Assembly (NCBI GenBank): GCA_033557465.1
Contig: CM066035.1
Location: 901,263,309-901,327,308 of the forward strand
Length of the DNA stretch: 64,000 bases
From: Ichthyophis bannanicus
Taxonomy: Eukaryota > Chordata > Amphibia > Gymnophiona > Ichthyophiidae
Direction of reading: 5' to 3'
Shown here one piece after another: positions 53,440 through 62,848 of the stretch. The position numbers were made by a program, and so were the translations under genes. How positions within the stretch are numbered: the first letter of the stretch is position 1; every line of letters begins with the position of its first letter. The notes under the pieces are model-generated. The model was not told where the DNA came from and did not search any database. It worked only from the letters and a program-made list of their open reading frames with translations.

Positions 53440-55149
53440 AAGGAGAGATAAGAGATGAAAGGTACTGAGGAACTGCAGAGTGAATGAATTTATAGGTCAG
53501 GAGGGAGAAGTTTGAACTGGATGCGGAATCAGATAGGGAGCCAGTGAAGTGACTTGAGAAGAGGGGTAATGTGGGTATGGCGAGGCTGGGAGAAGATTAG
53601 TCGCGCACAGAATGTTAAATAGATTGAAGGGGAAAGAGATGATTCAGAGGGATACCAGCAAGGAGTAGGTTGCAGTTGTCAAGACGAGAGGTGATTAAAG
53701 AGTGGATAAGCGTTTTAGTAGTGTGTTCAGAAAGGAAGGAGCGGATTTTGCTAATGTTGTAGAGAAAGAAACAGCAGGGCTTAGCTATGAGTTGGATATG
53801 AGTGGAGAAGAAGAGAGAGGAGTCAAAGATAACCCCCAGATTGCGGACTGAGGAGACAGGAAGGATAACAGCGTTATCCACAGAAACTGAGAGGGGAGGA
53901 AGAGGAGAGGAGGTTGTGGGGGGAAAGATAAGGAGTTCAGTCTTGGACATGTTCAATTTCAGGCGGCGGTGAGACATCCAGGCAGCGATGTCAGAAAGGC
54001 AGGCGGAGATCCTGATCTGGATTGCCAGAGAGATTTCAGGCATAGAGAGGTAGATTTGGGAGTCATCGGCATAGAGATGATACTGAAAGCCATGGAAAGA
54101 GATAAGGGCACCAAGTGACTGAGTATAGAGGGAGAAAAGGAGCAGTCCCAGGATGGAACCCTCGGGTACACCAACTGGGAGCGGGGTAGCAGAGGAGGAG
54201 GAGCCACCAGAACACACACTGAAAGAGCAATGGGAGAGGTAGGAGGAGAATCAGGATAGTACAGAGCCCCTAAAACCAAGTGAGGACAGAGTATCGAGGA
54301 GAAGGTTGTGGTCAAAGTGTCAAAAGCAGCAGAGAAGTCAAGAAGAATGAAGACAGAGTAGAGGCCCTTGGATTTTGCCAGGAACAAGTCACTGGAGACT
54401 TTGGTAAGAGCCGTTTCAGTAGAATATGAGGGACGAAAGCCAGACTGTAAAGGATCTAGGAAGGCATGAGAGGAGAGGAAGTCAAGGCAGCGGCGGTGGA
54501 CCGCACGTTCAAGTAGTTTAGATATGAAGGGAAGGAGAGAGATGGGACCATAGTTAGAGGGACAGGTGGGATCAAGTGAGGGGTTTTTGAGGAGGGGTGT
54601 GACCACAGCATGCTTGAAGTCTGCAGGGAAGGTTGCAGTGGAGAGTGATAGGTTGAGAATATAAGAGATGGAAGGGACAACGTGAAGGAGATGGGGCTTA
54701 GGAGACGGGTGGGGATAGGATCAGAGGAGCAGGTGGTGAGTTTGGAGGAAGAAAGAAGGGGTGTGGTTTCCTCCTCAGAGATCGCAGGGAAGGATGAGAG
54801 GGTAGCAGAGGTAGGGAGAGAGTTGGGAGTGAAGAGGGGTAGTAGAGGTAGTGGGGAATTGGAGAGTGATCTTGTGGATTTTGTCATGGAAGTAGTCAGC
54901 CAGGGTTTGGGCAGGAAGGGAGGGAGGGACCAGAGGCGGAGGCACCTTGAGGAGAGAACTGAGAGTATTAAAGAGACGGCAAGGATCGGAGGCAAGAGAG
55001 TTAGTCAGATGGTCGTAGTAGTCTTGTTTGGCAAGAGCTATGGCTGACTGGAAAGAGACAAGCATGAACTTGAAGTGAAGAAGGTCAGCACGGGAGCGGG
55101 ATTTGAGCCAAACGCGCTCAGCAGAACGGGCACAGGAATATAGATAGCT

Positions 55150-55650
55150 GGTAGTTATCAGAACACCTATGAAGGACCTAGACAAGATTCTCAAGTGCAG
55201 AGACATAACTCTGCATACAAAGATTCGACTTGTCCAAGCCACGGTATTTTCAATAACTTTATATGGATGCAAAAGTTGGACAGTGAAGAAGAAAGACAGG
55301 AAATAAAATTGAAACCTTTGAATTATGGTACTGGTGAATACTGTGTATACCATGGACTGTCCAAAGGACAAATCACTCAGTACCAGAGGAGCTCAAACCC
55401 AAGCTTTCTTTAGAAGCTCAAATGACAAAACTTTGACTTTGGACACATCATGCGAAGAGAAAGATCATTAGAGAGAGACATCATGCTTGGCAAGGCTTAA
55501 GGTCAGCACAAAAGAGGAAGGCCAGCACTACGATCGATCGATCAATACAATAACTAGCTATGAATGCTACTCGATCAACAATTAGCTACCTGACTGAAGA
55601 CCAAACATAGTTTCGGGCTACTATCCAAAGGGTCACTGTGACCCAACATT
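55150..55650 (+). pseudogene. RTE/BovB LINE fragment
   Basis: Plus-frame translation gives DITLHTKIRLVQATVFSITL, YGCKSWTVKKKDR (about 55210-55300), a degenerate stretch, then FGHIMRRERSLERDIMLGK (about 55435-55490) and RGRPALR. These are the BovB/RTE C-terminal blocks. Both ends are truncated and frameshifted. Confidence 0.75.
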
Positions 55651-55654
55651 GATT

Positions 55655-55815
55655 CAATGGTACTTAACAGCAACAACAACGCAATTTATTATCCAAGCGT
55701 ATTTGATGTTATCAAAGGCTTTCTTACAGTCAGTCCATGCTATACTTAGACTTCTGCTTTTCTTAGCACTTGCTTTGATGGCCTTATTCAGCATTACCTG
55801 TTTTTTGGTCCTATA
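55655..55815 (-). pseudogene. R4/Dong-type RT fragment
   Basis: On the minus strand about 55810-55660 reads NKAIKASAKKSRSLSIAW, then TDCKKAFDNIKYAWIIN. This is the palm motif A context of R4/Dong LINEs. It is a short remnant next to the L1 poly(A). Confidence 0.6.
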
Positions 55816-56099
55816 TACACCCCGTATTATTTTTTTTTATACTTTTTTCATTTGTATTTAATTTTTAAATTTTCCAAATACATTACACCAATAATGCATA
55901 AAGACAACAATTCCTTATAGGGGAACAAACCTCCAAAAGAAAATTACATACCAGTTACTAAAGAATAATTAACAATAACCCATCAAAAAAGAAATACAGG
56001 ATCAAAGGAATAAGGAAAATATACTCTTGAATAAACAAATAAAACAAGAGGAGCCCCCACAAAGCTCACTACTCCAAGGGCCATTACAGCAGTGCCTAT

Positions 56100-57301
56100 T
56101 GTGACTCTACACCGCCCCTATTAGGCGCCCGCCTAGGGCATGCGATGCAGGTTTGCCTTCTGAAAGAATAGTCTGTAGCAGTGTGGTCAGGCAAAAACAA
56201 TAACTGGGCTTTATTCCCCTTCCCTTATGGATTTCCTTTTTTATACAGCAATAAAGAATAACATAAATAAACTGTTTCTTCACAGCAAAAATAAAGATGA
56301 ACCTTTTCCAAGCAATTATAACACTGCTTCTGCTTGCTTCTTTAACAGAGAGATTCTATCTCATCCGAGAGACATATCACGCAATCCATGGGACTGGATT
56401 CTACCTCCTGGCTAGTGCTTTCCCACTGCATTTGTTCACAGTCCAGACGGATAACACTCTTCAGGGCTGCTATTGACACAACTCTTTCTTTGGAGGCAAC
56501 AGTTCCTATAGCAGGAAGCTGCTCTGCATAAACAGGGTCATGGGGACCTGTGTTTGGGGCTTCTCTTAGGTTCCCTCTTTCTCTCCAATAAGGATTCTCT
56601 TCCCCACTGTTAGCTTTAGTTCTCCTGGCCGGGCCCACCTCTTACCCTTTAGAGAAAATGGTGTACTTAGCTTTTCCTCTGGGGTATATAGCTTCCACTC
56701 CTTCCTCTGTTAACCAGGCCTTTCTGTCTGGGCTGTAGCATGTCTTTCCCTGAGAGTTCCAAACACCAGTAGTTTGAGCTGGGCTGTAGCCACTTTCTGG
56801 AAAGGTTTTACTCCTGCTGCTCCTTGCTACCGGGGCATACCCAATGCTTCCTGGAGCCAGCAAGCTCTCCTGTTTGTGACGTCTGCCCTCTACCTGCTTG
56901 GTCGCTCTTCTCGGGTCGATGCCCCCTCTGGCTTGGGAGACTCCTGCACTGGCTCTTCCAGCACTCTCTGGTTCAGCTGTCTCCTCTCTCACTGGCTCGG
57001 CATCTGTAACTCCTCCAGCCACACCCACTTCTTCTCTTCCTTCCAACTCTCTGCCTCCCCTTGCTGGGATTCCCCAACTGCTTTTATCCTCTTGTCTCTT
57101 GCACGTCGTACGTGCTTCCCTACTCAGGTGAACCTGATTAGCTCTCTGCCTTTCTGCTGCGTCATATCTGGTGTGGGGAAAGTTTGTTCCACTATTCTTT
57201 GGCTCATTGTAACCTGAATGTGTTTGCTGCTTATGTGACTGCAAGGTAAGTTCTTCTTTTTCCCCTATTATCATAGGTTCTGTGCTGGCTACTGCATCAC
57301 A
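56100..57301 (-). mobile_element. solo LTR (LTR-B)
   Basis: On the minus strand it starts TGTGATGCAGTAGCC and ends GTGTAGAGTCACA. 4-bp duplication CTAT at 56096-56099 and 57302-57305. Length 1,202 bp. Homologous to LTR-A across its length. It is inserted at the end of an L1 ORF1. Confidence 0.9.
56342..57301 (-). pseudogene. LTR-B-encoded ORF with one in-frame stop, ends in MDC motif
   Basis: A single frame from the first LTR triplet (CDAVASTEPMIIGEKEEL) to the stop at 56342: 320 codons, interrupted only by one nonsense TAA at about 56642-56644, where LTR-A has a Gln codon. It contains Gly/Glu/Arg-rich stretches (GGRELEGREEVGVAGG) and WRERGNLREAPN, and ends CEQMQWESTSQEVESS, then PMDCVICLSDEIESLC. 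Collinear with the LTR-A product at protein level. E-Q-M-x(13)-M-D-C. Unknown function. Confidence 0.68.
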
Positions 57302-57302
57302 C

Positions 57303-58523
57303 TATGAGAGTGATATCAAGGCATTAACCCTCTCCCTCACAGACAAAAATTTCACTAGTGCTTTAGGCTCGAAAAAAGCATACGATTTATCCTCATGGAC
57401 AATAGCACAAATACAAGGAAATTGTAACACAAAATTTAACACCAAGGCCAAGGCTATAGAACGCAGAGCCAAAAACCCTTTTGCGCCGCTTCTGTGTACT
57501 TCTTGAAAAGTCAGGAAAAATACGTATTACTGAGCCAAAAAAAGACTTGTACATAGACCGAAAATGCAATTTAAATACCGCATTGTGGTCGAGCTCCAGA
57601 GTGAAGGTTACAACCAGAGTACACCTCTGGGTTACAACCTCGAGGGAGGATTCTAGAAACTCTGTAACGTTGTCCCCAACATATCCACCCTGCCCTACAG
57701 GGTAATTACTTCCACTGGGGGAAAGATATTGTGCCCTCACTATAGGGGGGAGATTACCAGAGTCCATCTCCAGAGTCTCAATTAAATATTTCTTCACCAT
57801 ACCAATAGCAAAAATTAGGGGAGATTTGGGAAAGTTCAGCATATGCAAATTATTGTGCCTGACTTGATTTTAAAGATCTTCCATCCGATGACCTGTAATA
57901 TTACTGTCCTTCACAAATATTTATCCTATAGTCTGCACCACATTCACTTTCACTTCCATAATGTCCATTCTCCCAAATAAGGGATCCAATGATTAACCAC
58001 AACTTGGGAAACAACAATGAAATGACCCACCATCCGACTTGCTAGAGATTGAAGAGAGTAATTAAATCCCTGAATAACCTCCCACAGCGACTCCATAGTC
58101 ACAGCCTGTGGTCTCTGCACCTCACCAAACAATCCCCGAAGGCATGTCGCCCCTCTTCGCAATGTCCTCCACTGCTCTCATATGGGAAGCTGCTTCAACC
58201 TCCAATGTTCCTGCCAGCACGGGGGATGAGGCAGCCAGCGGTGTTCCTCCCGGCAAGGGCTCCACAGCAACCACTTCGGTCCGTAGAGACCCCATAACAC
58301 CAGCAGCAAAAGCACTTCCGGTGTTGGGAGGCAGCATCCACATTATAGAGCTCAATAATGTCCCTTCGCTGCTGCTGAGGCAGTTCCCCCCAGCAGACTC
58401 AGAAGACTGAGCTGGTGAGACTGGGGGCACGCAGAAGTCCATCATCATCATCTGGCTCAAGGGGCTGAAAGAGTTGCTGTCCCCTTGCCCATTCCCTTGC
58501 CCATTGCCATGGCTAACGCTCAC
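57303..58523 (-). pseudogene. L1 ORF1 of the ORF1-only element
   Basis: The N-terminal frame 58523-58122 is Ser/Gln/Gly-rich; a second frame covers 58162-57950. The C-terminal domain (57848-57393) includes MLNFPKSPLIF, CTLVVTFTLELDHNAVFKLH and FFGSVIRIFPDFSRSTQKRR, diagnostic of L1/Tx1 ORF1 C-termini (RxFPDLSRxTQxxR). A frameshift near 57440 precedes the final codons (SYAFFEP). The stop falls at the LTR-B target site. It is an RNA-binding chaperone by family. Confidence 0.78.
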
Positions 58524-58580
58524 AGCTCAACAGAGTCAGAGAGGGAAGACGGCATGTCCACCAACGCGTGCCTCTCCATG

Positions 58581-58812
58581 ATGTTGTTGCAGCCAATATA
58601 ATTGTATATTCTAACTGCATCTATTGCAGTGAACAGCTTATAGATTGTCTACCAACAATCTATTGGTCTGTACCTGAATGTAACTTGCCTTGAACTGCTG
58701 AGAAAGTCATGAGCTAAATTTGTCACTTAGAGATAATGCGTGTGTATCCACTATTTTATGTACACTACTAAAGCAAGTCTTCAGACCCATGCAACAGGGA
58801 TATAGCGTTAGA
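58581..58812. other. unassigned; possible LINE 3' remnant
   Basis: Contains tgtaacttgccttgaactgc and following sequence resembling 3' UTR ends of LINEs, without a tail or coding sequence. Confidence 0.3.
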
Positions 58813-59740
58813 TAGAAACATAGGCCATATGCTTTTTTTCTGCTGTCATATTTCTATCTAGTCTACCCTTCTATATCAACTACTATAGTCCCCTTTTTTC
58901 CTATAGGGATCTTCTGTGTTTGTCCCATGCTTTCTTGAATTCAGATACTGTCCTCGTGTCTACTAACTCCACTGGGAGGTATAAAGAAAGACTCGGGAGT
59001 AATATGTGGAAATATATCTCCTTTCACCTTCATCCTATGTCCCCTTGTTGAAGAGTTTACTTTCAATTGAAAGAGGCTCTCCTCTTGACAATTTATGCCA
59101 TGGAAGTAATTAACCATCTCTATCATATCTCCTCTATCTCACCTTTCCTCTAACATATGCATATTAAGATCTTTAAGTCTGTCCCCATATTCTTTGTAAC
59201 GAAGACCACTAACTATTTTAGTAGCCATCCTCTGCACTGACTACATCCTGTTTATATTCTTTTGAAAGTATGGTCTCCAGAATTGCACACAATATTCCAA
59301 ATGAAGTCGTACCAGAGACTTATACAGAAGCACTATCACCTCTTTTTTTTTTTTCTGCTGGCCATTCCTCTCCCTATGCACCCAAGCATCCTTCTGGCTT
59401 TCACTGTCACTTTTTCTACCTGTTTAGCCATTTTAAGATCATCAGAAATGATCAAGCCCAGGTCCCGCTCTTCTTTCCTGGACAGAAGTACTTCATCCCC
59501 TACACTGTACTGCTCCCTTGCAGCCCAAATGCATGACCCTGCATTTCTTAGCGTTAAATCTCAGCTGCCAAATTCTCAACCATTCTTTCAGCTTAGCTAG
59601 ATCACTCCTCATGTTATCTACTCCTTCCTGGGTGTCGACTCTATTGCAGATTTTGGTATCATCTGCAAAGAGGCAAACCTTACCCAACAGCCCTTCTATA
59701 ATATCACTAACAAAGATGTTAAAAAGAATCTGATGTGATA
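58813..59740 (-). mobile_element. CR1 LINE 3' half, minus strand, decayed
   Basis: The 3' end is at 58813 (complement of a tttctatg-type tail). Minus-strand coding remnants: MIEMVNYFHGINCQEESLFQ (59126-59060), the LVRL/FGILCAILETIL region (59330-59260), and 59687-59493 with VCLFADDTKICNRVDTQEG (catalytic FADD) and LRFNAKKCRVMHLG. Many stops. Confidence 0.78.
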
Positions 59741-59865
59741 TTTAATATCTGGGTTTAATGTTCAGTGCCGGTGGCTAGCTGCCAGCGCTGAATATCAGGC
59801 CCTGTTATACCAGGGTACAAATTATATTGCAATGATCTACCAAACTGGTGTAGGTGTGGTGCTAT

Positions 59866-60160
59866 ATTTATTTATTTATTTGTGCACTTTTCTATACCGC
59901 CCCTTCCAGAGATCAGGGGCGGTTTACAGAGAACATGGTAAACATCAATTACATAGAACATTTTTGAGCACATAATAACTATTTTACATAGACTGAGCAC
60001 ATATTCATTATTTACAGAGGGTAGGACAAATATGCACATCGATAATAAACATATTAACTATGACTATAGTTTGGTGGAAGGAGTATAGCGGGGTTATCAG
60101 TGGGAAAGTACAAGGGAGTGTGGGACATGAGTTAGGTAGGGTAAACTTGTGTTAGGTGAT
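59866..60160 (-). mobile_element. TAAATA-tailed L2-group LINE 3' end, minus strand
   Basis: Begins with tttatttatttatttg (complement of the tail), then ctataccgccccttccagag, on to gcggtttacagagaacatgg. This matches the 3' UTR at 8325-8480. Only the 3' UTR is present. Confidence 0.7.
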
Positions 60161-60559
60161 TTGTGTACTCTTGTGACATTATATATTAAAGAGGACACTG
60201 AGTCAAAAAATATGAAAGTTTTGCAGGAAAGAAAATACACTGTAGAATCTCTATGGATAGAAATCATATGTAAAATGGGGAAGGCAATGGCAGTGGGGGT
60301 ATACTACTGTCCATCTAGCCAGAATGAACAGACAGATGACAAAATGCTAACAGAAATTAGGGAAGCCTACAAAGTTTACAACACAGTAATAATGGGTGAT
60401 TTCAATTACCCCAGTATCAACTGGGTCAGTGTCATGCTAGGGAGATAAAGTTTCTAGATGAAATAAATGACTAACTGCTTTATGGAGCAGCTGGTTCAGG
60501 AACCGATATGAGGGGAAGCTATTTTAGACCTAGTCCATAGTGGAACACAGGATCTGATG

Positions 60560-61515
60560 TGACATGCTCCAATGCTGCCTGGATATCTCACCACCATCTG
60601 AAACTAAAAATGGCCAAAACTGAGCTCCTTATCTTTCCCCCTAAACCCACCTCCCCCTTCCTTCCTTCTCAATTTCTGTAGATAACTCTACATTCCTCCC
60701 TGTTTCCTCAGCTCACAACCTTGGGAGTCATTTTTGACTGTACTCTTCTTTTTCTCTGCACACATCCAACAGATAGCTACAACCTGTTGTTTCTTTCTCT
60801 ATAACATTGGGAAAATGATCCTTCCATTCTACACATACTACAGTACTAAGACTCTCATCCACTCACTAGTCACCTCCCGTCTTGACGATTTTAAGCTGCG
60901 CCTCACTGGTCTTCTTCTGAATCATCTTTCTCCCCTTCAATCTGTTCAAAACTCAGCAGCACAGCTTTTTTTCTGCTAGTGTCACTATGCTCATGTAACC
61001 CCACTTCTCAAGTCACTTCACTGGCTCCCTATCTGTTTACGCGTCCAGTTCAAACTTCTCCTACTTACCTTCAAGTACATTCATTCTGAGGCTCTTCACT
61101 ACCTTTCCTGTCTTTTCTCACTCTACACCACTCCTCGGGAACTCCACTCCTCTGGCAGATCCCTTTTATCTGTGCCCCTCTCTGCCACTGCCAACTACAG
61201 ACTTCGTTCATTCCACCTTGCTGCTCCATATGTCTGGAACAAACTACCTCAGTCAGTGCATCGGGCTCCTTCTCTGGCCCTATTCAAGTCCAGGCTGAAG
61301 ACCCACCTCTTTGAGGCTGCTTTTGGATCTGATGTTTCTCATTCTCTTGTCCACTATTTGAGTTTCTTGTCATATTCTTGTCCCCAGTTTTGTAATATTT
61401 TTTCATCTTGATTAGATTGTAAGCTCTGATGAGCAGGGACTTTGTCTTACATCTATATGTATAGTACTGCATACACTTTGTAGCACTCTACAAATGATTA
61501 GTAGTAGTAGTAGTG
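60560..61515 (+). mobile_element. L2-like LINE 3' fragment
   Basis: Opens at the DIAAW..HHHLKLKMAKTELLIF block (60575-60640), continues with LGVIF, FLYNIGKMILPFYTYYSTK, LVTSRLDDFKLRLTGLLLNH (60855-60930) and LRSFHLAAPYVWNKLPQSVH (61200-61260), and ends with an agt microsatellite at 61499-61515. The catalytic core is missing. It is nested in the CR1 endonuclease region. Confidence 0.85.
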
Positions 61516-61993
61516 AGAGGTAATGCTGTTGGGGCCACTTGGCAACAGTGATTATAAAATTATCACATTTGATTTAATAAATTGAGGGAGGATAGCAAGG
61601 AAATCCACTGAGCTTGCATTTAACTTTCAAAAGGAAACTATGCTAAAAAGAGGGAAATGGTAAAAAAATTAAAAGGAGCAACTGCAAAAGTTAAGAGTTT
61701 GCATCAGGCCTGGGCATTATTTTAAAAAAAAATACCGTTTTGGAAGGCCAGACCAGATGTATTCCACGCTTTAAGAAAGATAGAAGGAAGGCCAAACAAC
61801 TGCCGGTATGGTTTAAAGATGAGGTCAGAGAGGCTGTTATAGCCAAGAAAGTATCTTTTAGAAAATGGAAGAAGTAGCCAAATGGTGAAAACAGGAAACA
61901 GCATAAGTACTGGCAGGTTAAATGCAAACAAAAGTTCATAATACAAACTTTTTTCATTCATAGCAAAAAGCCACAAAAGAGTCAGTTAGACTA

Positions 61994-62545
61994 TTAGATC
62001 TTAGGATCGTGGTCAGGACCCAGGCACCGAAGGCAGCAGTCGTGTGTGTCGGTGAGAGACATTAGCTTCTTGCACCGATCACACTTTTTGAAACCACTGG
62101 AAGCCATCGTGGAAAAAAGAGTCCCCGCGAGGTCAAAGGACCGGCCTTCCAGGGAAAAAGAAAAAAAGGGCGCGAACGCCAGCCACGAAGGGCAAAAACC
62201 GAAAAAAGAAGAGCGGGCTTGATACCGGTGTACCGAACCCAGCGGGAGGGGAACCGGAGTCAAACCGGAGAAAAAATAGCGAAGGAATCGCAAAAAAATC
62301 CAACTATTTTCCGGGAGGACTAGGACACACGTCCGATGAGCTTCACGGAAAAAGAAAGACTGAGCAAGATGGCACCTTTAGGCGGGAAGGGAACCGCGCA
62401 TGCGTGCCTGCATTCCCAAAGGCTTTCTTGGAAAGCTGGGGAAATGCTCCACAAGGGCTCCATCGACGTCGATGTCACCCATATGTGAGGACTGATTCCT
62501 GCTGCTCCTGGAGAACACCTGTTACAGGTGAGTAACTACTCTTTC
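61994..62545 (-). mobile_element. DIRS 5' end fragment, third subfamily
   Basis: Minus strand from about 62545: terminal sequence (gttactcacctgtaacaggt, then catatgggtg), leader, then a gag-like start MASSGFKKCDRCKK at about 62105 with C-x2-C-x9-H-x2-C-x2-C-x4-H (DTHDCCLRCLGPDHD). It is cut at 61994. Same order as the leaders at 11420 and 28860 but clearly diverged. No RT or recombinase part. Confidence 0.75.
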
Positions 62546-62848
62546 TAGGAATAAATAATGAGCAGAGCAAGAATGAGAGCAGCACCTATACATATATTTT
62601 AGATAATATGCACATATGCACCAATTCTTAGCAACACATACTCACACAAAGGGACATGTTTACTAAAGCACATTCCTTATCATCCCTCCAGTTCAGTCCC
62701 TCACCTCTGGGTTCTGCACCTCTTTTCGCAGCATGAAGACTGGCATGTCAGAACTTTGACACCACTATAGATATCCTGCTGGCACCTCCCACCAGCTCCC
62801 AGTGTGTGTCCAGTCTCCATGCAGCTGGAGGTAGTGAGCCTAAGTGCT
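62546..62848. other. unassigned spacer
   Basis: No ORF or structure recognised. Contains gggctcactagagga at its right edge (62849), which is repeated after the palindrome. Confidence 0.3.

Larger units (their letters stand above)
40333..55140 (-). mobile_element. L2-like LINE, minus strand, host of the gypsy element
   Basis: 3' tail (tac)n at 40333-40350, 3' UTR and last codons to 40664, then interrupted by the gypsy element, resuming at 53444 and running to about 55140. Coding blocks on the minus strand: AKQDYYDHLTNSLASDPCRL (about 55010), [12 protein letters not shown] (about 54330), [20 protein letters not shown] (about 54150), [16 protein letters not shown] (about 54070, catalytic YADD) and [19 protein letters not shown] (about 53960). 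It has frameshifts and no intact ORF. Sister to 1291-3293 and 60560-61515. Confidence 0.85.
55816..58580 (-). mobile_element. ORF1-only L1-type element (HAL1-like), split by LTR-B
   Basis: On the minus strand: a 5' region and ORF1 N-terminus (58523-57950), ORF1 C-terminal domain (57848 to 57303), stop, a 3' UTR of about 280 nt (56095-55820) and an A-rich 3' end (55816-55850). No ORF2 or remnant lies between the ORF1 stop and the 3' UTR once LTR-B (56100-57301) and its CTAT duplication are discounted. The ends lack a target duplication I can verify, so a deletion-derived copy cannot be separated from a transposing ORF1-only family here. Confidence 0.6.
59741..61990 (+). mobile_element. CR1 endonuclease-region fragment with nested LINE ends
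   Basis: Parts at 59815-59865, 60160-60555 and 61516-61990 are collinear with the CR1 at 32560-34100. 60149-60448 includes KYTVESLWIEIICKMGKAM, VGVYYCPSSQ and VIMGDFNYPSINWV (GDFN block). 61516-61640 has LGATWQQ-type sequence, and 61740-61920 the linker. Interrupted by a TAAATA-family LINE 3' end and by an L2-like LINE. Confidence 0.75.

Noticed and set aside
54456..54995. 179-codon Ser/Pro/Leu-rich minus ORF
   Set aside because: Out-of-phase frame of the L2-like LINE; the LINE motifs are in neighbouring phases.
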